64,000 bases of DNA from Dechloromonas hankyongensis. Lineage in GTDB: Bacteria; Pseudomonadota; Gammaproteobacteria; Burkholderiales; Rhodocyclaceae. The notes beneath the pieces were generated by a model, which did not search any database, was not told where the DNA came from, and worked only from the letters and a program-made list of their open reading frames with translations. Positions within the stretch are counted from its first letter, which is position 1. The number at the start of each line of letters is the position of its first letter. Location of the stretch: positions 558,001 through 622,000 of the forward strand of contig NZ_JAKLTN010000001.1 of the NCBI RefSeq assembly GCF_022012295.1. Reading direction: 5' to 3'. The translations under genes and the position numbers were made by a program. Positions 26,835 through 35,781 of the stretch are shown here, one piece after another.

Positions 26835-28322
26835 ATGTCCCCGATGCCCGTTCCCCTTCCCTTCCAGCGCCAGGATTTCCTGCGCTTCCTGCTCGGCGGC
26901 GCCTTTGTCGCCATGCTCGCCCTGGTCATGCTGCAGGAACTGTTCGGGGCGGCCACGACCTGGCTGGTCATCCAGGTGGCCCGGGAAATCACCGAAGCAC
27001 AGCTGACGGCGGGCGATTTCCTGTGGATCATCGTCACCCAGACCCTGTCCTACCTGGCCGGGGCGGCGAGCTGGATCTACGCCGAACGGGCCGGCTTCGG
27101 CGCTTTCGGCAAATACCTGCTGCACTTCGCCCGCAGCAATCGCTTCCAGACGGCACTGCTTGGCGACAGCGAGGCGCGGGAAAGCGCCGAGCCTTTCCTG
27201 ACCAACGAAACCTTCCGCGTCTGTTTCGACCTGATGTACGACCTGCAGTTTTACCTGCGGCTGTTGTTCAATCTGATCTTCAACGCCGCGGTACTCGGCC
27301 TGGCCATCGACAGCGACTTGCCGGTAGCCTATGGCGCCGCCTTTGCGCTGCTCGTCGTGCTCCAGTGGTCGCTGCGCAAGCCGCTGGCCGCCGCCTACCT
27401 GCACAACCAGCGCATGACCAACCGGATGATGGCCCGCACCTACAACGCCTGGGACAACATCTTCAGCGGCAACCGCTACAACTTCGGGCTGTGGCACCGC
27501 GATTTCCGTGACCGGCTGCAGGGCGCGCTGAGCGCGCAGATCAAAGCCATCATGGCGCGCGAGGGGTGGAGCGCGGTGAGCGGCATTATCGCCCTGGTCA
27601 TTGTCTTGGCCGCCACCGCCTGGGTGGCGATGCACGATGCCGGCAACACTGCGCTGCTCATCGCCCTGGCGGCGACCTTGCCGCGGCAGATCGAAATGAC
27701 CCTCGACATGCACCAGCTGACCGCCGGCATGACCGACCTGCTCGCCATCTGGACGCGCATTAAGGGCGTCTGCGAACATATGCAGCCGGAGCCGAAGGCG
27801 GTCGGCGAGCGTATCGAATTCGGCCGTCTGGTGCTCAGGGTGGGGCGTCGGGAGACGACTTGCCGCGACCTGGCCGATGCCCTGCGCACCATTGCGGCCG
27901 TTCCGAACGGTTTGGTTTCCGTGCGCGGCGGCAACGGCGCCGGCAAATCGACCCTGCTCATCGCCCTGAAGGCCGCCTTCCGCGGCCAGGCCTACTACTG
28001 GCCGGCCCACGACCGGCTGAGCTTCCGTTTCAATACCGGCCTGCCGCAGCCCAGTGCCGAATGCGATCCGGACGGCGAGGCGGAGGAACCGGAAGATCTG
28101 AACGCCGAGGAACTGGACCAGGAAAAATCCGGCTACTCGTCCGGCGAACGGCAGTTGCAGGTCCTGCGCGAAGTGGTGGCGGAAACCGATCGCCCCATTT
28201 ATCTGCTCGACGAGTGGGACGCCAATCTCGACGCCGACAACCGGTCCAAGGCTCGTGCCCTGGTCGAGCAGCTCGCCGCGCGCGCCCTGGTGGTCGAGAT
28301 TTCACACCGCGACGCGGCGTGA
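26835..28322 (+). CDS. Single-chain ABC exporter (membrane plus ATPase domain)
   Basis: 495 aa. The N-terminal ~300 residues hold about five or six hydrophobic segments (starting FLRFLLGGAFVAMLALVM), followed by a compact ATPase domain. That domain has Walker A RGGNGAGKST, signature YSSGERQLQ, Walker B IYLLDEWDANLD and a switch histidine in VEISHRDAA at the extreme C terminus. It has an unusual acidic insert (EAEEPEDLNAEELDQEKSG) before the signature, and the ATPase domain is short. It likely dimerises as a half-transporter; the cargo is unknown. ATG at 26835 or 26844. It overlaps nothing and is followed by liuR on the other strand. Confidence 0.82.
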   Translation: MSPMPVPLPFQRQDFLRFLLGGAFVAMLALVMLQELFGAATTWLVIQVAREITEAQLTAGDFLWIIVTQTLSYLAGAASWIYAERAGFGAFGKYLLHFARSNRFQTALLGDSEARESAEPFLTNETFRVCFDLMYDLQFYLRLLFNLIFNAAVLGLAIDSDLPVAYGAAFALLVVLQWSLRKPLAAAYLHNQRMTNRMMARTYNAWDNIFSGNRYNFGLWHRDFRDRLQGALSAQIKAIMAREGWSAVSGIIALVIVLAATAWVAMHDAGNTALLIALAATLPRQIEMTLDMHQLTAGMTDLLAIWTRIKGVCEHMQPEPKAVGERIEFGRLVLRVGRRETTCRDLADALRTIAAVPNGLVSVRGGNGAGKSTLLIALKAAFRGQAYYWPAHDRLSFRFNTGLPQPSAECDPDGEAEEPEDLNAEELDQEKSGYSSGERQLQVLREVVAETDRPIYLLDEWDANLDADNRSKARALVEQLAARALVVEISHRDAA

Positions 28323-28332
28323 GGCGAAGCGT

Positions 28333-28725
28333 TCAGGCGGCGCCGCGCCGGCGCAGTTCTTCCTGGCACTGCGATTCGAACTGGCCGATTTCGCTTAGCA
28401 TGGCCTCGATGTCCTCGCGCTGCTGGACCAGTGCCACGCGGCGCTTTTCCATGATGCGCAGGCATTCGAGCAATTGCGGCGTCTCGTCCTCGGTCGATTC
28501 GTACATGCCGATCAGGTCCTTGATCTCGGCCAGCGACAGGCCGAGGCGCTTGCCGCGCAAGGCCATTTTCAGCCGGGCCCGGTCGCGGCGGGCAAAAACC
28601 CGCTTGTTGCCCTCGCGCTGCGGTGACAGGATGCCCTGATCCTCCCAGAATCGGATGGTGCGCGGGGTGATGCCGAATTCGCGGGCTAGGTCTGAAATGC
28701 CGAAGGTCGTCGCCGTCTGGCTCAT
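28333..28725 (-). CDS. liuR: MerR-family regulator, LiuR type
   Basis: A 130-aa MerR protein. The N-terminal winged helix-turn-helix reads ISDLAREFGITPRTIRFWEDQGILSP, followed by RGKRLGLSLAEIKDLI and a long C-terminal coiled coil for dimerisation. There are no cysteines in metal-binding positions. The sequence is of the LiuR type that controls branched-chain amino acid catabolism in proteobacteria. A palindromic MerR-type operator lies 1.7 kb away in the promoter of the liu run (26609-26630). It usually represses or activates the liu genes in response to a pathway intermediate; the effector here is inferred only. Confidence 0.85.
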   Translation of the reverse strand: MSQTATTFGISDLAREFGITPRTIRFWEDQGILSPQREGNKRVFARRDRARLKMALRGKRLGLSLAEIKDLIGMYESTEDETPQLLECLRIMEKRRVALVQQREDIEAMLSEIGQFESQCQEELRRRGAA

Positions 28726-28824
28726 TTTGTCTCCTGATGGTGCGGCGAAGTAAATCAGAAGCAGGGGCTTTTTTCAATCCGCTACCGTATGGTAAGTTGC
28801 CGTTTCATCATACAAGAACAATTT

Positions 28825-29850
28825 ATGGCCCTGCATTTTCCCCATTCCCATCCGCCGGCTGCCGGCGAGATGACAGAGCTGGCACCCGGTGTCTACTGGC
28901 TGCGCATGCCGCTGCCCTTCCAGCTCGACCACATCAACCTGTGGCTGCTGCGTGACGGCGACGGCTGGGTCATCGTAGATACCGGGTTTCCCGAGGACCA
29001 CGTCCGCGAAACTTGGTCGGCCATCCTCGACAAGCTGGACGGACCGGTCAACAAGCTGATCGTCACCCACTTCCATCCCGATCACCTCGGCCTCGCAACC
29101 TGGCTGCAGGAACAGACCGGCGCACCGCTGTGGATGAGCAGCGGCGAGTTCCTGACCGCGCACGTGGTGTGGAACGAGGTCGGCGGCCACGGGGCGCGGT
29201 TCATGGTCGAACAGTTCCGCCAGCATGGGCTGGATGCCGAGCATCTGGCCAAGTTCGAAAAGCGCGGTTCGGGCTACCGCAAGGCGGTCCCGGCCCTGCC
29301 CGACTACTACAACCGCCTGCTGGCCGGGGATTCCGTTTGCATCGACGGCCGCAACTGGAAAATATTGATCGGCTATGGCCACGCCCCGGAACATGTCGCG
29401 CTTTACTGTGTCGAACTCGGCGTGTTAATTTCCGGAGACATGCTTTTGCCGAGAATTTCCACCAATATCAGCGTTTTTGCGGCAACTCCCGAAGCTGACG
29501 CGCTGCGCTGGTATCTGGATTCGCTGGACGTGATGGCGCAGGAAATTCCGGCAGAAACGCTCGTGCTGCCCTCGCACGGGCTTCCCTTCACCGGGGTGCA
29601 GGAGAGGGTCGGAGCCTTGCATGCGCATCATGAGGAGCGACTGCAGGCCCTGGAAGCAAGTTGTGAGCAAGCGCCAAAGAGCGCCGCAGAGTTGCTGGAG
29701 ACATTGTTCAACCGCCAACTCGATACACACCAAACCATGTTCGCGATGGGCGAGGCAATCGCTCATCTGAACTACCTTGAGCAAGATGGTCGGCTTTTGC
29801 GTCACTGCGATGCCGAAGGGGTGATTCGCTATACGCGGACGGGACACTGA
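28825..29850 (+). CDS. Metallo-beta-lactamase-fold hydrolase
   Basis: A 341-aa MBL-fold enzyme. The zinc motif is THFHPDHLG, with further ligands in GYGHAPEHV and LPSHGLPF; a helical C-terminal tail of about 90 residues follows. The ATG at 28825 gives MALHFPHSHPP; the in-frame ATG 36 bp earlier has no better ribosome-binding site. It is divergent from liuR and lies 33 bp upstream of phaC, so the two may be cotranscribed. The substrate is unknown; a thioesterase or lactonase activity would be compatible with PHA or acyl-CoA metabolism. Confidence 0.85.
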   Translation: MALHFPHSHPPAAGEMTELAPGVYWLRMPLPFQLDHINLWLLRDGDGWVIVDTGFPEDHVRETWSAILDKLDGPVNKLIVTHFHPDHLGLATWLQEQTGAPLWMSSGEFLTAHVVWNEVGGHGARFMVEQFRQHGLDAEHLAKFEKRGSGYRKAVPALPDYYNRLLAGDSVCIDGRNWKILIGYGHAPEHVALYCVELGVLISGDMLLPRISTNISVFAATPEADALRWYLDSLDVMAQEIPAETLVLPSHGLPFTGVQERVGALHAHHEERLQALEASCEQAPKSAAELLETLFNRQLDTHQTMFAMGEAIAHLNYLEQDGRLLRHCDAEGVIRYTRTGH

Positions 29851-29883
29851 GCCGTCGCGCACTGACAGAGAGGGAGTTTGAAG

Positions 29884-31719
29884 ATGTCGCAGCAAACCGA
29901 AGAGCAGGGCATCAATTTGCCCAATCCGGCCGAAATGGCCAAGACCTACGCCGAAGTCGCCCAGCGCGCCTCCCGCGTGATCACCCAGTTCATGGAAAAG
30001 AAGGCCAAGGAAGGCGTGGACGCCCCGGCAGACGAACTGGGCGTGGCCAAGGCCTTCATGGACCTGTCCGCCCGCCTGATGGCCAATCCGTACAAGATGG
30101 CCCAGACCCAGATGAACATGATGTGGGACTACTTCTCGCTGTGGCAGGGTTCCATGATGAAGATGATGGGCATGCCCGGGGCTGCCCCGGTTGCCGCTCC
30201 GAAGAAGGGCGATAACCGCTTCCGCGACGAGGACTGGGAACAGCATTTCCTGTTCGACTTCGTCAAGCAGTCCTACCTTATCGCCGCTCGTCACATCCAT
30301 GACACCGTGGCCGGCACCGACGGCCTCGACGAAGCGACCCAGCAGAAGGTCAATTTCTTCACCCGCCAGTACATCGACGCCCTGTCGCCGTCCAACTTCG
30401 CGCTGACCAACCCGGAAGTCTTCCGCGAAACGGTCAAGAGCCACGGCCAGAACCTGATCAAGGGCCTCAACAACCTGCTGCACGACGTCGAGTCCGGCGA
30501 TGGCCAATTGCGCATCCGCATGACCGACACCTCGGCCTTCGAGATGGGCAAGAACGTCGCCACGACGCCGGGCAAGGTCGTCTTCCAGAACGAACTGTTC
30601 CAGCTCATCCAGTACGATCCGAAGACCCCGGACCAGTACAAGAAGCCCTTCCTGATCGTGCCGCCGTGGATCAACAAGTACTACATCCTCGACCTGCGCG
30701 AGAAGAACTCGATGGTCAACTGGGCGACCAGTCAGGGCCACACCACCTTCATCATGTCGTGGATCAACCCGGACGAGAAGCTGGCCCAGAAGTCCTTCGA
30801 GAACTACCTGCTCGAAGGCTCGCTGGAAGCCATCAACCAGGTTTGCGCCCACACCGGCGAAGATAGCGTCAATCTGGCCGGCTACTGCCTGGGCGGCACG
30901 CTGACCATGACCACGCTGGCCTACATGGCCGCCAAGAAGGACAAGCGCGCCAATTCCGCCACCTTCTTCACCACCATGCTCGACTTCTCCGAGCCGGGCG
31001 AACTGGGTGTCTTCCTCGATGAAGGCGCCGTTGCCGGCCTGGAAAAGAAGATGGCCGAACGCGGCTTCCTCGAAGGTTCGGAAATGGCCGGCACCTTCAA
31101 CATGCTGCGCGCCAACGACCTGATCTGGTCCTTCGTGGTCAATAACTACCTGATGGGCAAGGATCCGTTCCCCTTCGACCTTCTCTACTGGAACTCCGAC
31201 TCGACTCGCATGCCGGCCGCGATGCACAGCTTCTACCTGCGCAACATGTACCTCGGCAACAAGCTGAAGGATGCCGGCGGCGTCTCGCTGGGTGGCGTCA
31301 AGATCGACATCACCAAGGTCAAGACCCCGTGCTACTTCATCTCGACCATCGAAGACCACATCGCACCGTGGAAGAGCACTTACATGGGCGCCCGCCTGCC
31401 GTCCGGCAAGACCAAGTTCGTGCTCGGCGGCTCCGGCCACATCGCCGGTATCGTCAATCCGCCGGCAGCCAACAAGTACGGTTTCTGGACCAATGACGCC
31501 ACTGACGGCGACCTTCCGGAAAGCCCGGACGACTTCCTGGCCGGCGCCACGCAGAATGCCGGTTCGTGGTGGACGCACTGGCACCAGTGGGTGACCAGCC
31601 TGCCGGGCGGTTCCGCCAAGGTCAAGGCACGCCAGCCGGCCGACGGCACGCTGAAGGTCATCGAGGACGCGCCGGGGGCCTACGTCAAATTCCGTCTGGA
31701 TGCCCAGAAAAAGCATTGA
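29884..31719 (+). CDS. phaC: Class I poly(3-hydroxyalkanoate) synthase PhaC
   Basis: A 611-aa class I PHA synthase, which polymerises (R)-3-hydroxyacyl-CoA into storage granules in the cytoplasm. The lipase-like box GYCLGG places the catalytic C335; the catalytic aspartate lies in the WNSDSTRMP region and the histidine in GGSGHIAGIVNPP. Length fits class I (about 590-620 aa), and no phaE or phaR partner is seen. ATG at 29884 with GAGGGAG upstream is preferred over the TTG at 29878. A strong terminator follows at 31745. phaA may be the thiolase at 22.5 kb; phaB is not in this window. Confidence 0.96.
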   Translation: MSQQTEEQGINLPNPAEMAKTYAEVAQRASRVITQFMEKKAKEGVDAPADELGVAKAFMDLSARLMANPYKMAQTQMNMMWDYFSLWQGSMMKMMGMPGAAPVAAPKKGDNRFRDEDWEQHFLFDFVKQSYLIAARHIHDTVAGTDGLDEATQQKVNFFTRQYIDALSPSNFALTNPEVFRETVKSHGQNLIKGLNNLLHDVESGDGQLRIRMTDTSAFEMGKNVATTPGKVVFQNELFQLIQYDPKTPDQYKKPFLIVPPWINKYYILDLREKNSMVNWATSQGHTTFIMSWINPDEKLAQKSFENYLLEGSLEAINQVCAHTGEDSVNLAGYCLGGTLTMTTLAYMAAKKDKRANSATFFTTMLDFSEPGELGVFLDEGAVAGLEKKMAERGFLEGSEMAGTFNMLRANDLIWSFVVNNYLMGKDPFPFDLLYWNSDSTRMPAAMHSFYLRNMYLGNKLKDAGGVSLGGVKIDITKVKTPCYFISTIEDHIAPWKSTYMGARLPSGKTKFVLGGSGHIAGIVNPPAANKYGFWTNDATDGDLPESPDDFLAGATQNAGSWWTHWHQWVTSLPGGSAKVKARQPADGTLKVIEDAPGAYVKFRLDAQKKH

Positions 31720-31744
31720 TCGCCGACGCGATTCGATCACCGGA

Positions 31745-31772
31745 ACGGGAGGCTGCGGCCTCCCGTTTTTTT
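31745..31772 (+). terminator. Intrinsic terminator of phaC
   Basis: Perfect 9-bp stem ACGGGAGGC (31745-31753) with GCCTCCCGT (31758-31766), loop TGCG, followed by a run of seven T residues from 31766. It sits 26 bp after the phaC stop codon. Confidence 0.92.
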
Positions 31773-31826
31773 CGAACTTCCGTTTGCAGGCTTGTCAAAA
31801 GAGAACAGCAAGCAAGGAGGTACGCC

Positions 31827-32186
31827 ATGTTGATGAGCGAATTGCCTGTGGTATCGGTTCACATTCCCATGGAATTGCGAACCTTGGTGGGGGGGCACGA
31901 CGAGGTGATGGCTAGTGGCGAAACGGTGGGCGACGTGTTGCGCGCCGTGGGCAATACCTATCCCGAATTTGCCGTCCGCGTTCTGTGTGGCGACGGTCGT
32001 CTGGCGGAAGGGCTGAGTGTCTGTCTGGGCGGTTGTACCCAACCCCAGGATTTTTCTTCGCCAGTCGGCCAGGAAGAAGTGCTCACTATCGTCGCCACCG
32101 GCGTGGTGGCCTGTGCCGTGCCGGCGCCGGAAAAAGCGCGTCAGGCGGGAGCGCCCGTCGAGGCGCTGATTTCCATCGGTGACTGA
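31827..32186 (+). CDS. MoaD/ThiS-like beta-grasp protein without C-terminal Gly-Gly
   Basis: 119 aa. Residues 8 to about 90 look like the MoaD/ThiS fold (HDEVMASGETVGDVLRAV, then YPEFAVRVLCGDGRL and GQEEVLTIV near the end). Sulfur-carrier members end in Gly-Gly, but this one continues for about 25 residues and ends SIGD, so it cannot be thiocarboxylated in the usual way. The ATG at 31827 follows AAGGAGG by 6 bp, a strong start. It is alone between phaC and ubiT, which is on the other strand. It could be a MoaD relative with a different role; confidence in the fold is moderate. Confidence 0.6.
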   Translation: MLMSELPVVSVHIPMELRTLVGGHDEVMASGETVGDVLRAVGNTYPEFAVRVLCGDGRLAEGLSVCLGGCTQPQDFSSPVGQEEVLTIVATGVVACAVPAPEKARQAGAPVEALISIGD

Positions 32187-32234
32187 AGCCGCCGGGAGGA
32201 CATTGGCTGGCGGCCAGTCTGAGCTGCAGCCGGT

Positions 32235-32693
32235 CTAGCTGCTGGCCAGCGGCAGTTGGGGCAGCTTGGGCCACTCGACGGCGTCGAGCATATTCTTGAC
32301 GATCAGCCCCAGTTCGGTGTCGCCGGTGATTTCCAGTTCGCGGTTGAAGAACAGGGTGTCCGGGTCTTCCTGGCGGGCCAGCAACTGCAGAAAGGCTGAT
32401 AGGTTGGCGGCAAAGGCCAGGTCCGGCTCGCGCTGCGGGCGGAAAACCGGGCGAAACAGGCCGTTGCGGTAGGTGTAGCTGGCTTCGCCGCCGGTATCCA
32501 GCACGCGGACGCGAAACAGCTTGTCTTCGAGCAACGCCAGTTCGCTTTCTGGCAGCAGCTTCATTTTCAGTGCGGTGTTGAGGACGCCGACCAGGGCCAG
32601 CGCGTGCGGCCACTGCGGCAGCTTGTGGCCGAGGCTGGCGACGAAGCCGGGCAGTTTGAATTTGGGGATGGTGAAGTTGCCGTTCATGGTCAT
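32235..32693 (-). CDS. ubiT: Ubiquinone biosynthesis accessory factor UbiT (SCP2 domain)
   Basis: A 152-aa SCP2-domain lipid-binding protein. The central [23 protein letters not shown] and C-terminal [23 protein letters not shown] regions match the UbiT family, the anaerobic counterpart of UbiJ that binds ubiquinone intermediates. ATG at 32693 overlaps the ubiV stop (ATGA). UbiT acts with UbiU and UbiV in oxygen-independent ubiquinone synthesis, and the three are adjacent here, which makes the assignment secure. Confidence 0.92.
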   Translation of the reverse strand: MTMNGNFTIPKFKLPGFVASLGHKLPQWPHALALVGVLNTALKMKLLPESELALLEDKLFRVRVLDTGGEASYTYRNGLFRPVFRPQREPDLAFAANLSAFLQLLARQEDPDTLFFNRELEITGDTELGLIVKNMLDAVEWPKLPQLPLASS

Positions 32694-33592
32694 GCTCCCA
32701 AGGTGGCGAGGGCTTGTGTATGGTGCTGGCGGATGCCGGCATCGCCGAACCAGTAGCCGTCGACCAGGCCGCTGTCGCTCCAGTTCCGGCTGTCGGCCGC
32801 TATGGGCTTGCCGTTCCGGGCGGCATCGAAGGCGGCGATGATCTCGGCGATGTGCTCCTTCTGCGGGCTGATGCGCACGGCGTCGATGCCCATGGCCAGC
32901 ATGTCGGGAATCTCGTGCAGCAGATTGTAGCTTTGCGCCGACATGGTCTGGATGCCGTTGATAGTCAGGAACTCCTGTCCTTCGCGGGTCTTCAGCGTCA
33001 GGCCCTCGGCGTGGTCGAGGCATTTGAACTGGCAGTCGTCCTTGTTCAGGCCGTAATGGCGGGCAGTGAAACAGCGGGCCGAGAAGGCGAGCGGGATCTT
33101 GCCGAAAACGAAGACTTCGGTTTCGACGCCGGCCGGCTTGCTGCGGTGCAGGGTGTCGACCAGCGTCCGCGTCGCTTCCAGCGGCGGCACCCAGCGCTTC
33201 AGACCAAAGCGGGCGAAGGTGGCCAGAGCCGACTCGTTGTAGATGTTCAGGTGCGGTCCGGCGACGAAGTCGCGGCCGGCCACCAGATTGACCGCGCCGA
33301 GGTCGTTGGCCTCGACCTTGCAACCGGCCTCGTCGATCAGCCGACGCAGGGCCTTGAGGTCGCTTTCTGATTCGAGCAGGGCCTGGGCGGAAACGACGAC
33401 TTCCTTGCCGGCATCGGTCAGGTCGCGGGCCAGGCCAATCCAGTCGGCGGTGCGCAACTGCTGGCGCCGCGAGCAGACGACTTCGCCGACGTAAACGATG
33501 TCCAGGGCGGGGTTCTGCGCCATTTCGGCGTAGAACTCCATGACTTCGGCCTTGGGCCAGAAATAGAGCAGGGGTCCGAGCGAAAGTTTCAT
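32690..33592 (-). CDS. ubiV: Oxygen-independent ubiquinone hydroxylase component UbiV
   Basis: A 300-aa U32-family protein. Cysteines C40, C174, C187 and C191 reproduce the [4Fe-4S] ligand spacing known for UbiV (13 and 4 residues between the last three). With UbiU it forms the complex that hydroxylates ubiquinone precursors without O2, using prephenate as the oxygen donor. ATG at 33592; a longer in-frame start exists but adds unrelated sequence overlapping ubiU. It lies 10 bp after the ubiU stop. Confidence 0.94.
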   Translation of the reverse strand: MKLSLGPLLYFWPKAEVMEFYAEMAQNPALDIVYVGEVVCSRRQQLRTADWIGLARDLTDAGKEVVVSAQALLESESDLKALRRLIDEAGCKVEANDLGAVNLVAGRDFVAGPHLNIYNESALATFARFGLKRWVPPLEATRTLVDTLHRSKPAGVETEVFVFGKIPLAFSARCFTARHYGLNKDDCQFKCLDHAEGLTLKTREGQEFLTINGIQTMSAQSYNLLHEIPDMLAMGIDAVRISPQKEHIAEIIAAFDAARNGKPIAADSRNWSDSGLVDGYWFGDAGIRQHHTQALATLGA

Positions 33593-33602
33593 GCGGTCCT
33601 CG

Positions 33603-34610
33603 TTAGCGCCATGGCCGGTTGTAGGCGCCGAGCGTCGCTTGGCTGCCTTCGGAAACCTTGGCCAGTTCGGCCTGCCAGGCCGGTTTGACGTGGAAGCGTT
33701 CGGCGCTGCCGCCGGCCGCATCGAGGGCGGCGCGCAGCGTGCGGGTGACCTGGGCGACATAGGTCGGGCTGCGCTGGCGGCCTTCTACCTTGATTGCCTT
33801 GACGCCGATCTTGATGATCTCGGGCAGCAGTTCCAGCACGTTGAGGCTGGTCGGTTCCTCCAGGGCGTAATAGGTCTCGCCCTGGACCTCGAAGCGGCCC
33901 TTGCACAGGGTCGGATAGCCGGCCGGCTCGTCGTCGCCGAAACGGTCGATCAGGATGCCGTTGAGCCGGGTTTCCATGGTCCCCGGCTTCTTGTCCCACT
34001 TGACGTACTTGGCCGGCGAGCAGGCGCCGACGGTGTTCGGCGATTCGCCGCAGGCGTAGGAGGAGAGCCAGCAACGCCCTTCGTTCATGACGCACAGGCT
34101 GCCGAAACCGAAAACCTCGATTTCGACACTGGTGTTCTTGATCACGTGCTCGACCTGGGCCAGGGTCAGCACCCGCGGCAGCACGGCGCGGTGGACGCCG
34201 AATTCGCGCTGGCAGAAATTGATCGCCTCGTAGCTGGTAGCCGAACCCTGCACCGACAGGTGCAGCCGCTGTTGCGGATGGCGCTGGCGCGAGTAGTCGA
34301 GCAGGCCGATGTCGGCCAGGATGATGGCGTCGACGCCCTGGTCGACGGCGCCGTCGACCGCCTTGTGCCAGTCGGAGATGCGGCCGGCCTGCGGGAAGGT
34401 GTTGATGGCCATCAGCACTTCGCGGCCCTTGGCGTGGGCATAGCGGATGCCTTCGGCCATGGTCTTGGCGTCGAAATTCAGACCGGCGAAATTGCGGGCG
34501 TTGGTGTCGTTCTTGTAGCCGAGATAGACGGCGTCGGCGCCGTTGTCGACGGCTGCCTTGAGTGCCGGCAGGCTGCCGGCGGGACAGACGAGATCGGGCA
34601 GGGAGCTCAT
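33603..34610 (-). CDS. ubiU: Oxygen-independent ubiquinone hydroxylase component UbiU
   Basis: A 335-aa U32-family protein. C173, C180, C197 and C236 match exactly the 7-17-39 spacing of the [4Fe-4S] ligands in Escherichia coli UbiU. It works with UbiV and UbiT in anaerobic ubiquinone synthesis. The ATG at 34610 ([12 protein letters not shown]) is chosen because homologues start here and because a promoter with an FNR-like box sits immediately upstream; the in-frame start at 34790 would run through that promoter. First gene of the ubiUVT operon. Confidence 0.95.
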   Translation of the reverse strand: MSSLPDLVCPAGSLPALKAAVDNGADAVYLGYKNDTNARNFAGLNFDAKTMAEGIRYAHAKGREVLMAINTFPQAGRISDWHKAVDGAVDQGVDAIILADIGLLDYSRQRHPQQRLHLSVQGSATSYEAINFCQREFGVHRAVLPRVLTLAQVEHVIKNTSVEIEVFGFGSLCVMNEGRCWLSSYACGESPNTVGACSPAKYVKWDKKPGTMETRLNGILIDRFGDDEPAGYPTLCKGRFEVQGETYYALEEPTSLNVLELLPEIIKIGVKAIKVEGRQRSPTYVAQVTRTLRAALDAAGGSAERFHVKPAWQAELAKVSEGSQATLGAYNRPWR

Positions 34611-34637
34611 GGAGGACTCCAGAATATCAAGGGCAAA

Positions 34638-34678
34638 AGTATAGCCAGACCATTTTTCCGGCCATTGATCCTGGTCAA
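34638..34678 (-). promoter_or_regulatory. FNR/Anr-type promoter of ubiUVT
   Basis: The minus strand reads TTGACCAGGATCAA at 34678-34665, one mismatch from TTGAT-N4-ATCAA. A -10 box TATACT lies at 34643-34638, separated by 21 bp. With a start near 34631 the box centre falls at about -41, the class II activator position for FNR. The leader to the ubiU ATG (34610) would be about 20 nt. Anaerobic induction of oxygen-independent ubiquinone synthesis is just what would be expected. Confidence 0.75.
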
Positions 34679-34877
34679 ACGTGGGGTGCGTTGCAGGCCG
34701 GGAAGCGACCGACAACCAACCGGCAGTCGGCTCGGCCACGCCATTTGCCGGGAAATCATTCGCCGGCGTTGGGGTATGATCTACGCTCACGATCGGCCGA
34801 ACAGGGGTGCCTGTTTAACGGTGCTTCGGCGTGACGAGCACTGGGTGAGATGCCTGGCGAAGGGGAAAGACTGAACG

Positions 34878-35768
34878 ATGAATAAGGGACGTGTCCTCGT
34901 GGTCGATGACGAACAGCTCAACCTGTTCATCATCGAGGAGTTTCTCGAGCAGGAAGACATCGAACTGGAGATGCACAGCGATCCTCTGGCGGCATGGGCC
35001 AGCCTGAGTGCCGCGGATAGCGATTTCTCGCTCGTCGTGCTCGACCGGATGATGCCCGGGCTGGACGGCATGGAACTGCTGCGCCGCATGAAGCGCGAGG
35101 CCCGCTTTGCCGATATTCCGGTCATCATGCAGACGGCCGCATCGTCGCCCGACCAGGTGCGCGAGGGGTTGGAGGCCGGCGCCTACTACTATCTGACCAA
35201 GCCCTACGAACCGGAAGCGCTGATTTCCATCGTCCGGGCCGCTCTGGAGGACCGCCGGGCGCGTAGCCAGCTGCGCAGCCGGGCAGCGCACCTGGAGGAC
35301 GCGCAGGCGCTGATCCACAGCGTCGAGTATCGTTTCGTGACGCTGGAGGACGTGAATTCGCTGGTTCCCGTTCTTGCCGGCATGTGCCCGGCACCGGACG
35401 TCGTGGCGCCCGGCTTGTCGGACCTGATGGTCAATGCCGTCGAACACGGCAACCTGGGGGTGACCTACCAGGAAAAATCGCTGCTCAAGTGGGAGGGCGA
35501 TTGGGAGGCTGAGATCAAACGCCGCCTGGTCCTGCCGCAGTTCGCCGGGCGTTTCGCCTCGGTGCGCGTCGAGCGCACGGACGACAGCATCGTATTCACC
35601 ATCGCCGACCAGGGCGATGGTTTCGAATGGGCCAAATTCCTGAGCTTCGATCCCGACCGTGCCTTCGATCCGAACGGTCGCGGCATCGCAATGGCCAAGA
35701 TGATGAGCTTTGCTGCGCTGGAATACCAAGGCAAGGGCAACGTGGTGGTCGCCCAGGTGGGGCGCTGA
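34878..35768 (+). CDS. Response regulator with anti-sigma-type HATPase output
   Basis: 296 aa. The receiver domain (residues 5-125) has acidic D10-D11, phospho-acceptor D56 in VLDRMMPG and the conserved lysine in YYYLTKPYEP. From about residue 160 comes an HATPase_c domain with N box DLMVNAVEHGNLG, G1 box DQGDGFEW and G2 box NGRGIAMAKMM, most like RsbW/SpoIIAB-type protein kinases that bind anti-anti-sigma factors. There is no H-box for autophosphorylation. It probably acts in a partner-switching pathway with a STAS protein, as yet unidentified; a PilZ-plus-STAS-like protein is encoded at 53164. Alone on the plus strand, converging with rlpA. Confidence 0.82.
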   Translation: MNKGRVLVVDDEQLNLFIIEEFLEQEDIELEMHSDPLAAWASLSAADSDFSLVVLDRMMPGLDGMELLRRMKREARFADIPVIMQTAASSPDQVREGLEAGAYYYLTKPYEPEALISIVRAALEDRRARSQLRSRAAHLEDAQALIHSVEYRFVTLEDVNSLVPVLAGMCPAPDVVAPGLSDLMVNAVEHGNLGVTYQEKSLLKWEGDWEAEIKRRLVLPQFAGRFASVRVERTDDSIVFTIADQGDGFEWAKFLSFDPDRAFDPNGRGIAMAKMMSFAALEYQGKGNVVVAQVGR

Positions 35769-35781
35769 CTAGGAGACCCCG

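Noticed and set aside
28783-28794. TACC-GTAT-GGTA palindrome upstream of the MBL gene as a second LiuR site
   Set aside because: The arms are only 4 bp and the sequence does not resemble the ACGTTAACGT core at 26609.
29425-31740. 771-codon open frame on the minus strand
   Set aside because: Antisense to phaC and the MBL gene; no recognisable domain.
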